Below are positions 16,865-25,450 of a stretch of DNA of 64,000 bases, in pieces. Each line of letters starts with the position of its first letter. The stretch's first letter is position 1. The translations under genes and the position numbers were made by a program. The stretch is from Sipunculus nudus (Eukaryota > Annelida > Sipuncula > Golfingiida > Sipunculidae): the NCBI GenBank assembly GCA_026874595.1, contig CM049308.1:47003327-47067326 (forward strand), written 5' to 3'. The notes beneath the pieces are model-generated. The model had not been told where the DNA came from and did no database searches. It worked only from the letters and a program-made list of their open reading frames with translations.

Positions 16865-17059
16865 TCTTGCTTGCGTGGAAAAACCCGCGGGCGGGCAACA
16901 CTGGGGCTTTAAATAAGCTGGGATCAGTGCAGTTTTTCCGTGTGGCTTCCGGGAGGTCCGCGCATGAGCAATGAGTTTTCCCACCTTGCTTCCGGTTTGA
17001 CTCTATAAAACACCGCAACTACGCTTTACCCTTCACTTCGCATTTGAGCACAGAGCAAA
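16865..17059. promoter_or_regulatory. Divergent promoter region between polB array and plus-strand genes
   Basis: About 195 bases separate the ATG of the minus-strand PolB-side ORF from the ATG of the plus-strand 523-residue gene. It contains TATAAAAC at 17004-17011 on plus and an AT-rich TTTAAATAAG stretch around 16909-16917 for minus. This is where the two transcription directions part. Confidence 0.55.
17004..17011 (+). promoter_or_regulatory. TATA box for the 523-residue plus-strand gene
   Basis: TATAAAAC on plus, 50 bases before the ATG at 17060. Confidence 0.55.
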
Positions 17060-18631
17060 ATGGAAGAGAGCGGCAACGAAACACAATCTGATCACATTTC
17101 CATCTCCAGCATTGATCCCGACGACCAGTGCGACAGACCCCCCAACCCCCAGTCCACCTTATTGGAAGACGATTTTGCTAGGTGCGGTAATGACATGGAG
17201 CCAATCACAGTTAAATTTGAGGAAAACAAAGACCAGAACACGCAAGTAGACAACGGAGCAGAAGAAGAAGAAGAAGATACAGAAATAACCATCCATGAAG
17301 CCCAAAGGAAATATAACATGGAGAAAGTGGCCCAGTGGATGGAATCTAGTCAAGTGGCACCAAGCCCACTAGATACCTTGTTTAACTGCTACATGAAAAA
17401 GACAGTTCCTGTCACTGAAGAAATGTGCAAAAAAGAAGCCGAACCTGTAAACTACCCCTGTGAAGACACGGGAGGTACTACTACTACTACTACTCCTTCC
17501 TCCACCTCCTTGTCCTCCTCCTCTTCCGATGAAGACGACTATGACAAAGGTCATTTTATGTCAGGCATGTGGGAAGATGTCTTGTTCAAAGAACACAAAA
17601 GAAAAATGTCCAATGCACTCGACAAACTGTATGAGAGAGGTCATGACATTGTGGCAGATTCCAAGAAAAGACCCAAAGATGTACCTCGTGGATCCTGGAA
17701 CCCACCACGAATAACGCCATTTGTTTACCTGCTTGAAGAGTACCTAGACCCTATCCACAACGCCTGTAACCACGGCCTCAGGATTCCAAACACACAGTAC
17801 CGCTTGAACCTCATGTGCCACACCCTTCTCCTCCTGAACCAGAAGAAATTTCCAGAAACTGTCATGGTAACCACAGACAAAAGAAAAAAGAGAACAAGAG
17901 GTTACCGTTATTTTACAGGATCACAGGAATATCCCTATTGGAAAGCCAGAATGGAAGTGGCTCTCTTTGTAACGGATGAATTCATCCTGGTCCGTCAAGA
18001 CGAAATAAAACTGGACCTGGGAACTGGAAATGTGACAGGCCTCCTTGTCCCCAAAACACGTTACTTCCTGGCCCAAAAATGGAGAGAAGAAAGGCCGACA
18101 GAACATGGCGTGGTCAAAGAAGTAAATGAAGATGTGTGGAAGGGAGTCGGTCTAGACAAAATAGTCGCCAAAGGAATGTTGTGTCCTAGAGCACTGGAAA
18201 TGATGGCGCTAGCCGCCAACAACAAACGCTCAAACCAAAACGCCTACATCGATAGCTCTGGTTTCATGGCTGTAAAACGGGGAAATGACACCAGTGCAGA
18301 TGTGTGTGTAAGAGTGTGGGATGTGATAGGTGAAAACGGTGAACGTTTCTCTTGGTGTTACGATCCAGATTATCAAATGATCATGTACACCCACTCAAAA
18401 TTTGACGGTAGCATAGGAATTGTGGTGCGCCTCCAAGAGAAATACTTCACCCTCAACAACATGGTGGAACTCATTAAAGCCATCTCTATTCCAGGCATGA
18501 ACCATGAAATCGAACAAGCTGTCAACATTATGCTCCCATCCAAGTACAATGGCGCCTGTGGAACGTGCAAAAGATTGTACATTAAACAGAAGGATAATGA
18601 GAAGGTGTGCAACCACAGTGATGAGGAATGA
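17060..18631 (+). CDS. Unrecognised 523-residue acidic protein on the opposite strand, candidate early regulator or DNA-binding protein
   Basis: No family is recognised. The ATG at 17060 follows TATAAAAC by 50 bases. Residues 1-165 are disordered and acidic: NTQVD at 60-64 (LC8-like), EEEEEDTE near 70, a run of six threonines near 140 and SSSSSDEDDYD near 153, a likely casein-kinase-2 target. Residues 170-500 look folded, with long basic and aromatic stretches (KRKKRTRGYRYF). The end has CGTCKRLY followed by C-x-H, a possible zinc-binding site. Acidic N-terminus plus folded basic body recalls viral ssDNA-binding or early regulatory proteins, but this is only an analogy. Confidence 0.7.
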   Translation: MEESGNETQSDHISISSIDPDDQCDRPPNPQSTLLEDDFARCGNDMEPITVKFEENKDQNTQVDNGAEEEEEDTEITIHEAQRKYNMEKVAQWMESSQVAPSPLDTLFNCYMKKTVPVTEEMCKKEAEPVNYPCEDTGGTTTTTTPSSTSLSSSSSDEDDYDKGHFMSGMWEDVLFKEHKRKMSNALDKLYERGHDIVADSKKRPKDVPRGSWNPPRITPFVYLLEEYLDPIHNACNHGLRIPNTQYRLNLMCHTLLLLNQKKFPETVMVTTDKRKKRTRGYRYFTGSQEYPYWKARMEVALFVTDEFILVRQDEIKLDLGTGNVTGLLVPKTRYFLAQKWREERPTEHGVVKEVNEDVWKGVGLDKIVAKGMLCPRALEMMALAANNKRSNQNAYIDSSGFMAVKRGNDTSADVCVRVWDVIGENGERFSWCYDPDYQMIMYTHSKFDGSIGIVVRLQEKYFTLNNMVELIKAISIPGMNHEIEQAVNIMLPSKYNGACGTCKRLYIKQKDNEKVCNHSDEE

Positions 18632-18843
18632 CTGAAAGCGGTGGCGGGTGGGCTACTGACCACTATCGCCCTAATAACTACCACCCGAATTGCGGTGAAG
18701 GGAACATTAAAACTGCTAAGTTTTATCAAGGAAAACATGTAAAAATATATTTGTAATGTTCAGATCAGCTTATAAGGTGTTTTTAAAAGTTAAAATATTA
18801 TATATTTTACTAGTTTAAGGTAATGTTCCCGTTTGTTTCCGGT

Positions 18844-18904
18844 TGCGCATGCGCAGTTTTGTATTAAGGTGTTTTTCCAGTTATTTTCCGTTTGCGCATG
18901 CGCA
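18844..18904. promoter_or_regulatory. Two NRF-1-like palindromes
   Basis: TGCGCATGCGCA occurs at 18844-18855 and 18893-18904, 49 bases apart, with similar flanks (TTTCCG before, GT after). Each is a perfect palindrome and matches the NRF-1 consensus. They lie between the two plus-strand coding blocks and precede an inverted CCAAT (ATTGG near 18918), so they probably drive the overlapping gene pair downstream. AATAAA near 18932 could end the upstream transcript. Confidence 0.55.
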
Positions 18905-19171
18905 GTATAATTTTCCCATTGGTCTTCCGGAATAAAGTTCATTTCACACACGACCGTTCTCATTGTATTCAGTAAGGGGTGTGCAGGGTTGAATGCTGTG
19001 AGCTGATTGGTTGCTTGTGTTTGAATCATGGTCCCGCACAACACTTGTCTACCCCTGCCCTACAATGGTTTTGTCACAACCCACACAGCTATATCTACCC
19101 GGCTCATGCCACACTCGCCACTTCACGCCATTAGATTTTGCTCGTTTGCCGAAATACACGCCTGTCAAAAG

Positions 19172-20227
19172 ATGGATAATGGGGCTCAAGACTCTGCTGG
19201 CTTGCTGGAAGTTGAAGAAAGACAAGAGAATGAAAAAGAGCAATCAACGGGTAGACACATTACCGAGAACACAATTCAGTCAACCTATTTCGTCGCAAGA
19301 AATAGACAACACCATGAAAGAACTGGTGCAAGAAGAGAGCTGCTGTACCCACACGAAGGCAGCAATACTCCTACCATCAACGATACAACCCGGTGGCGGG
19401 GCAACGACAGCCAAGAATGCCGTGACAGAAGTCCACACAGGTCAGCAGATCCATGCACCCCAAGCCAAGCCATTCAAGTGGTATGCTCCTGCCCTGGTGC
19501 ACCAAGAAAACCAAGAAGAAGCAACACACGTAGCTGCACCACCACGACCACCGTCACCATCAGCAGTACCTCGGGTGAGTCTCCATCAGCCACTGGTCAA
19601 AACCTCGCCTCCGCCTTACTCCCCAATACCCCCACCACCATTCGATCCCGCTCCCCTTCCCCACCAGTACCTGTCGTGTTTTACGATCCCCCAGCCTCCC
19701 CTTCCAGCAATAGCCCCACCACTAGAAACATTAGACCAGTTGGAGTTGTTGAGCCCATGCGGCGAACAACTCCACAAAGAGCATTCTCCCCTTTCACTCC
19801 TCCAGGAACCCCGCCCCAAAACACCCAGCAGTTTAATCACCAGTGGCTGTCGGGATATACCTGGGGAACTGATGGAACTCTCGGCCAGGCTGACCTGGAG
19901 TACGAAAGACTGGCGCATGAAATCTACAGTGGTGGACCGGCAAACGTACCTGAAAATCCGCCGGTCGGCTTACAGAATGCTGGAACAAGTGATATCGCCA
20001 GTGGACAGAATGATTTTGATCAAAGCGTTGGCAGCACTTTTGCAGATGCTGGAAACGAAAACCTAGAGGACGAGATACAAACTGAAGGGTTTGAGAACGT
20101 TTCCAGCACCCCGTTACGTGCAGCATCCCTCGTGCTGGATTTGCTTCAAAATGCCGAACATGTGCAGGTTTCCATGTACCATTTAGAAGATCGCCACAGA
20201 ATACGAGTAGACTTTAACTTTTCTTAG
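19172..20227 (+). CDS. Unrecognised protein A of an overlapping gene pair (351 residues from the ATG at 19172)
   Basis: The frame opens upstream at 19028, but MDNGAQDSAG at 19172 is a good start: A at -3 and G at +4. It shares about 890 bases with a second long ORF in another frame. The N-terminal part is polar and charged, and the middle is serine/proline/threonine-rich (SRSPSPPVPVVF, FSPFTPPGTPPQ). The last 130 residues look more folded and contain WLSGYTWGTDG, LEYERLAHEIYSGG, a DEIQTEG motif and a C-terminal RHRIRVDFNFS. No family is recognised. It lies on the strand opposite to replication and capsid genes, and may be regulatory. Confidence 0.55.
   Translation: MDNGAQDSAGLLEVEERQENEKEQSTGRHITENTIQSTYFVARNRQHHERTGARRELLYPHEGSNTPTINDTTRWRGNDSQECRDRSPHRSADPCTPSQAIQVVCSCPGAPRKPRRSNTRSCTTTTTVTISSTSGESPSATGQNLASALLPNTPTTIRSRSPSPPVPVVFYDPPASPSSNSPTTRNIRPVGVVEPMRRTTPQRAFSPFTPPGTPPQNTQQFNHQWLSGYTWGTDGTLGQADLEYERLAHEIYSGGPANVPENPPVGLQNAGTSDIASGQNDFDQSVGSTFADAGNENLEDEIQTEGFENVSSTPLRAASLVLDLLQNAEHVQVSMYHLEDRHRIRVDFNFS
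19179..20066 (+). CDS. Unrecognised protein B of the overlapping pair (295 residues from the ATG at 19179)
   Basis: The frame opens at 19011, but MGLKTLLACW at 19179 lies just seven bases after the ATG of protein A, and also has A at -3 and G at +4. The amino end is basic (KLKKDKRMKKSNQR). The middle is proline-rich with a PPPY late-domain-type motif in TSPPPYSPIP. The last 70 residues look like amphipathic helices (ELMELSARLTW, YRMLEQVISP, LIKALAALLQMLE). No family is recognised. Both frames remaining open for nearly 900 bases, with structured-looking C-termini, argues for dual coding. Only one may be real. Confidence 0.5.
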   Translation: MGLKTLLACWKLKKDKRMKKSNQRVDTLPRTQFSQPISSQEIDNTMKELVQEESCCTHTKAAILLPSTIQPGGGATTAKNAVTEVHTGQQIHAPQAKPFKWYAPALVHQENQEEATHVAAPPRPPSPSAVPRVSLHQPLVKTSPPPYSPIPPPPFDPAPLPHQYLSCFTIPQPPLPAIAPPLETLDQLELLSPCGEQLHKEHSPLSLLQEPRPKTPSSLITSGCRDIPGELMELSARLTWSTKDWRMKSTVVDRQTYLKIRRSAYRMLEQVISPVDRMILIKALAALLQMLETKT

Positions 20228-21440
20228 TTTTTAAATATGTGTATACTGTGCCAGTGGACGTTATTTAAGCTTTTAAAAAATCAGTATTAAGAAGCCCCTG
20301 CGTATTGAGGGGAGCCCAAGGACATTTATTTTTTATAACATTTTTAGTTAGAACAAAAAGAAGAACACAACATTTCCCGCAAACTTAACATATTACATTA
20401 CAGTACAAAAAGAAGAACACTCGTCGCAAAACAGACACAAATAACATAATTCAGAGCAGGGCACTTTCAGTTAGTAATTAAAATAATTTAAACCTTTTTT
20501 CAAATCTTTTGGTTGTCTTCCTACGTGAATGGGGGAGTGAAAGAAAATGTTGGTTTGCTGTGTGAAAAAAAAGTGAAACTGTGTAAGAATGCAAATGTAA
20601 AAATATGTCAGAAGCAAGAATGCTTAGAAAAAAATTACCCCTTAAACATTTAGGATCTGAAAATACAACCCTTAAAGTTTAAAAAATGTGGAAATTAAAT
20701 ACAAAAAGTTTCCTTCAAAATTTCATAAATAGAAAAAATTAAACTCAAAAGCTTAAAAAGTGAAAAAATAAAATGTAAACAGTTAAAAAACTAACCTCAA
20801 AACTCGCAATAATGGCATTATAAAGTAAAAAAACGTAAAAAATAAATACTAAAGTTGCATTTTTACCACAATTTTAGCAAAAAACGTTATAAAAAAAGAA
20901 AAATAATGAAAAACATACAATAGAAAAACGCAAAAACGCGAATATAATATGAAAAACTTTTAAAAAAGTATCCTAAAAAACACATATATGTGAAAATAAA
21001 ACGCTCAAATTCCAAAAACATCATTTCAAATGCAAAAATCAATAGTTAAATCAAACATTATAAAATAATTTAAAAACCAAATGATCCGACCACTCATTAA
21101 TAATTTTCCATCACGCCGCCAGGGGGCGACACGCTGCCTTAATTAAAACCAACCGGTCAATTAACACTTTCATTAATGCTTTCTCATCATACCACCAGGG
21201 GGCGACACCCGGCATTAATCAAAACCAACCCGTCATTAACACTTTCATTAATAATTTATCGTCCCGCCGCCAGAGGACGCTCACTCTCGTGACGTCACAC
21301 CAGCTCATTAATATGCATGAGAAGCCCACCCTATTGACCAATCAGAAGCCAGGATTCAAAATGGGCCAAACTCCCCACCAATCAAAATAGGGCTAAAAAT
21401 GGGCCAAATTTTCCCAAAAAATGGGCCAAATAGTTACATA
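20228..21440. other. Gene-free AT-rich region, probable right end of Polinton and host junction
   Basis: No gene is seen. A CCCCT/AGGGG hairpin lies at about 20296-20313, and ACAAAAAGAAGAACAC occurs twice (about 20354 and 20404). Many A-rich stretches follow. Somewhere here the element's terminal inverted repeat should end, but it cannot be placed without the left end. Confidence 0.4.
21100..21297. repeat. Three ~75-bp repeats with CTCF-like cores, then a CRE palindrome
   Basis: A unit containing AACCAACC(C/G)GTC, AACACTTTCATTAAT and a C/G-rich core recurs. The cores are at 21116-21127, 21192-21203 and 21267-21278, spaced 76 and 75 bases. The middle core CCACCAGGGGGC fits the CTCF consensus; the others differ by about one and two bases. 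TGACGTCA, a perfect CRE, follows at 21290-21297. Confidence 0.6.
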
Positions 21441-21446
21441 CACTAC

Positions 21447-21467
21447 TTATATATATATATATATATT
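21447..21467. repeat. Short TA microsatellite
   Basis: About ten TA units. Confidence 0.8.
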
Positions 21468-21787
21468 GATTATACAAAAATTAGTTGGCATGTTGTGTAG
21501 TCTGTGAATCAGATCAGATTATGTCGAACGTACGAGATAATATGTCGTACGTTGGAGATGAATAATTTATTTTTATTTTACCAGGTGGCAGCAATACGCT
21601 TCTGTACATAAGTAATTTATATGTTAAAATCTGAAATTTAAAAATAAAAGCTAACAAATTAGGCTAGTTATTGTAGTTTTCAGAGGCTCTATTGTATTCA
21701 TTTGCATCTCCAGGCCGCCCAGTGCTGGTCACTACAGCCCTGCCTGGGTAACCTTATAAGTGATACAACAACTGTTTAGCACCCCCA

Positions 21788-22036
21788 TTAGTCACAGTCG
21801 TTAACTGGTTTAGAGACCATGCAAGGAACAGCTGTCACCTTACCTCCCCCAAAATCGTTCCCCAATAACAAGGAAACTCCTTTCACAGACAAACTGGGTA
21901 TAATACCCACTCTACCAGGTACCGACACCAGCTCTGACTCCGACACATTCTTGTGCAGAGGTACGTGTAGAATAGAACCCTCAATGCCCTGAGTCAATAC
22001 TATTTCTCCGGTAGCCGCCTCGTCCGAAAAAGGCAA
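21788..22036 (-). pseudogene. Ty3-type retrotransposon aspartic protease, C-terminal part
   Basis: Coding in the minus frame: LPFSDEAATGE, VPLHK, SVKGVSLLLGNDFGGGKV, the typical second half of Ty3-family protease. The first half, with the active-site DTGA, lies about 2.1 kb upstream on the minus strand near 24,150. The intervening DNA is a repeat insertion. It is inactive. Confidence 0.75.
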
Positions 22037-22042
22037 CTCACT

Positions 22043-24140
22043 TTTTAGCTCAGCTGACTGTAAGTCATCTGAGCTATATAGCGATCACTCTTTGTCCGTC
22101 GTCCGTCCAGCCGTTCGTCCGTTGACAAGGCATAAATCGAAACCACCGGACCTGGAATCTTCTAACTTTACATCCAGAGAGGTCCATGAAAAATCTCCTT
22201 GGAAACCTGGAATTAGGTCTCTGTCACTCATATTCTTCAAGCTATGGGGCTCAAAAGTAACCCCCCCCCGAATAATGAAAAATTTGATACAAAAGCTCAA
22301 ATATCTAAACAAATAATGCATTGATCACCATGATTCTTTGCATGGATATTAATCATGGAGTGTTTCATCAGTTTATGCAGACTGGTGGCGCCACCTGTAT
22401 TTTTTTATTTTTCACGATTTTTTTTCTCTATTTTCGATATTAAAAGATGCCGTAATCTGTTAACAGGGCACAAATCTTAAACGCTGGACCTTGAATCTTC
22501 TAACTTTACTTCCAGATAGGTCCATGAAATGTCTCCTTGAAAACCTAGAATCAGGTCTCTGTTACTCATATCCTTCAAGCTATGGGACTCCAAAGTACCC
22601 CCCCCCCCCAGAATATTAAAAATTTGATATAAAAGCTCCAATATCTGAACAACTAATGCATTGATCACCATAATTCTTTGCATGGTTATTGATCATGGAA
22701 AGTTTCATCAGTTTCTGCAGACTAGTGGGACCACCTGTATTTTTTTCGATTTTTTTTACAATTTTTTTCTCTATTTTTGAGACCTCAAAAGATGCTGTCA
22801 TCTGTTTACAGGGCACAAATCGTAACCGCTTTACCTGGAATCTTCTCACTTTACATCCAGGCAGGTCCATGAAAAGTCTTCATGGAAACCTGGAATTTGG
22901 TCTCTGTTGCCCATATTCTTCCAGTAATAGGGCTCCAAAGTACCCCCGGAATAATAAATAAATTTGATACAAAAGCTCCAATATCTGAACAACTAAAGCA
23001 TTGATCACCATGATTCTTTGCATAGATATTGATCATGGACTGTTTCATCAGTTTCTGCAGACTGGTGGTGCAACCTGTATTTTTTTCGATTTTTTTTAAC
23101 ATTTTTTTTTTCTTTATTTTGAGACCTAAAAAGATGTCGTCATCTGTTAACAGGGCACAAATCATAACCGCTGGACCTGGAATCTTCTAACTTGACATCC
23201 AGAGAGGTCCATGAAAAGTCTCCTTGAAAACCTAGAATTAGGTCTCTTTTACCCATATTCTTCAAGCTATGGGGCTCCGAAGTACCCCCAAGAATCATGA
23301 AAAATTTGATACAAAAGCTCAAGTATCTGAACAACTAATGCATTGATCACCATGATTCTTTGCATGGATTTTGATCATAGGCTGTTACATCAGTTTTTGC
23401 CGACTAGTGGCGCCACCTGTACTTTTCGATTTTTTAACATTTTTTTTTTCTCTATTTTTGAGACCTCAAAAGATGCTGTCATCTGTTTACAGGGCACAAA
23501 TCGTAACCGCTTTACCTGGAATCTTCCCACTTTACATCCAGAGAGGTACATGAAAAGTCTTCATGGAAACCTGGAATTTGGTCTCTGTTGCCCATATTCT
23601 TCCTGTAATAGGGCTCCAAAGTACCCCCAAGAATCATGAAAAATTTGATACAAAAGCTCAAGTATCTGAACAACTAATGCATTGATCACCATGATTTTTT
23701 GCATGGATTTTGATCATAGGCTGTTACATCAGTTTTTGCCGACTGGTGGCGCCACCTGTATTTTTTATTTATTTATTTATTTTTTTTTACAATTTTTCTC
23801 TATTTTTGAAACCTTAAAAGATGCCGTCATCTGATAATAGGGCACAAATCGTAATGACTAGACCTAGAATCTTCCTCTTGACATGCTGGGAGGCCCATGA
23901 AAAGTCTCCTTGGAATCCTGAAATTAGGTCTCTGTCACCCATATTGTTCGAGCTATGAGGCGCAGAAGTACCCCCCCCCCCAGAATAATTGAAAAATTGA
24001 TAATAAAGTAGGGCACAAATCATAACCATGGGGCCCATAATATTCTAACTAGATATCCTGAGAGTTCCTTAAAAGTTCTCCCCAGAAACCTGAAATTCAA
24101 CATGTCAGTCGGTTGAGCGTCATGACCCACGGGTCACTTG
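22043..24140. mobile_element. Dispersed repeat element with internal ~343-bp tandem array, inserted in a Ty3 protease
   Basis: It begins TTTTTAGCTCAGCTGAC, then CATCTGAGC and a GTCCGTCGTCCGTCC run, and ends in GGTTGAGCGTCATGACCC...CACTTGTTT. These ends recur at several other places in the window. Inside are about five tandem units starting at GGGCACAAATC near 22,463, 22,806, 23,151, 23,490 and 23,835, each with a CCTGGAATCTTC block, poly-C run, TTGATCACCATGATTCTTTG and GGTGGCGCCACC or a variant. Termini and precise insertion mark it as mobile. No coding capacity is seen, so it is non-autonomous. Confidence 0.65.
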
Positions 24141-24180
24141 TTTACAACAAAGACTGAGACGCACCAGTATCCCTCAGAAT
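24141..24180 (-). pseudogene. Ty3 protease active-site segment
   Basis: The minus frame reads LRDTGASQSLL, the aspartic protease D-T-G motif, immediately before the repeat insertion. It pairs with the C-terminal part at 21788-22036. Confidence 0.7.
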
Positions 24181-24212
24181 TTTAACTGGCACTGGGTCAA
24201 TACTGTCCCCAA

Positions 24213-25450
24213 CTAAGGACACAGACCTTCTGACACAAAAGGCTCAAACGTTTTATGAATGGCCCTAGCGTTATTATTCTTTCCCACAAGGACAGGATCC
24301 TCTAATCCTACTCTCCCCGACGGAGGTTCACAAAGCAAGCTCTTGTACAAATTCATAAGTGCATTAGGCGACGCATCTTTGAACAATGCTTCTTTACTTT
24401 TTTTTAGTAACAATTGCACATTTAATGCCCCGGTTTTCTACAATGATAGCAGATGGGCCCCTGCCTAATTTTAAGCCTTTCTATTCTTTTTCTCTTTACC
24501 ATAATCTTTTCTAGTTCATGACTGACGCCCCTTTTTGTCACAACTATTTACATTCCTTGGGTTTCATAAAACCCGCTTCTTTAGTTCTGTCAAATTTACC
24601 CTTGTGAGTGAAAGCAAACTCCTCGGTAAATTTAGCCGCTTGTTGTAACGTTGTTACTCCCTTCTCATCTAAATATATCTCAATATCATCTCTAATACAT
24701 CTCTTCAATTCTTCAACTAATATCAAGTGCTTGACGTTTTAATAATTGGAATTCACTTCTTTTGAGTTACACCATTTCTAAAAAAAAAAAAAAACACTTC
24801 TTTATCATGAGCAATTTCAAAATGTGTGTGACCCCCCCCCCCCCCATGTTTTCTCAAATTTCGAAACCTTTGTCTGTAAGCTTCTGGTACTAACTCGTAC
24901 GCATGAAGGACAGTTGATTTCAGAATTTGAGACAGTGCCGAATATACCTCTTGAGTTTTCCCAATAAGTACGCTTTGTATCAAAATAGGCCACAATTCAT
25001 ATGGCAACTGAAGACTTTCGGCCATTTTTTCAAAATGCTGGAAAATTTATACAACTCTTTTTTTTATTGAACACGGGGACCAATTTCATGTACCTGTTAG
25101 GGTCTAAAACTCGACCCGCTGAAGATTTCTCCTTTTATTCCCCAGAGTTTGTAAATTTCAATTTAAATTCTAAACATTTCTTTAGCTTCTCTTAATTCTA
25201 TTTCTTTCAATTCCAGCTGATATTCTAATTGCTTAGAATCAGCATCCTTAGGGGGTTCAACTGGATATAAATCCAAAGCAGTAGGTTCCAATACATCATT
25301 ATCAACAAAATAGTCGACAATATTTCTTTTCAATTCTGCTTTTCTCGTACTGTCTTTTTTAATTTGCCACATGTTTCTAACAATTCAGCCTTTTTTATTA
25401 GGTCTAAAACCTTTGAAGAAGGGTTCACTATAAATTTGTCAATATCCATT
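24213..25450 (-). pseudogene. Ty3-type gag remnant (SCAN-like capsid and zinc knuckle)
   Basis: Broken minus-strand gag. From N to C: a KRNIVDYFVDND/ALDLYP segment with charged coil (25163-25372), LLQSVLIGKTQEVYSALS...YELVPEAYRQRFR (24753-25025), a SCAN-like end with ILVEELKRCI and FAFTHKGKF (24544-24726), then a CYHCRKPGH zinc knuckle around 24,430-24,470, and GLCP leading toward protease. Frames are interrupted by stops and a poly-A/poly-C stretch (24780-24846). It is inactive. The element's LTRs were not identified. Confidence 0.75.

Larger units (their letters stand above)
1..20300. mobile_element. Polinton/Maverick (adintovirus-like) element, right part; left end outside window
   Basis: The hallmark Polinton set is visible: protein-primed family-B polymerase, DDE integrase, FtsK/HerA packaging ATPase and a double-jelly-roll major capsid protein of the F54H12.2-like type. 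Fifteen or so further tightly packed genes surround them, almost all on the minus strand, with an opposite-strand block at the right. The base composition is visibly less AT-rich than the DNA beyond 20.3 kb. The right boundary is inferred from the end of the last long ORF (20,227) and the switch to AT-rich, repeat-laden sequence. The terminal inverted repeat and target-site duplication could not be identified because the left end is missing. Several genes carry frame breaks, so the copy is either decaying or poorly assembled. Confidence 0.9.

Noticed and set aside
16596-17018. 140-codon minus ORF overlapping the PolB-side ORF
   Set aside because: Shadow frame; the 16,187-16,864 frame has the better composition and start.
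20228-21440. Terminal inverted repeat of the Polinton
   Set aside because: Cannot be shown without the left end of the element.
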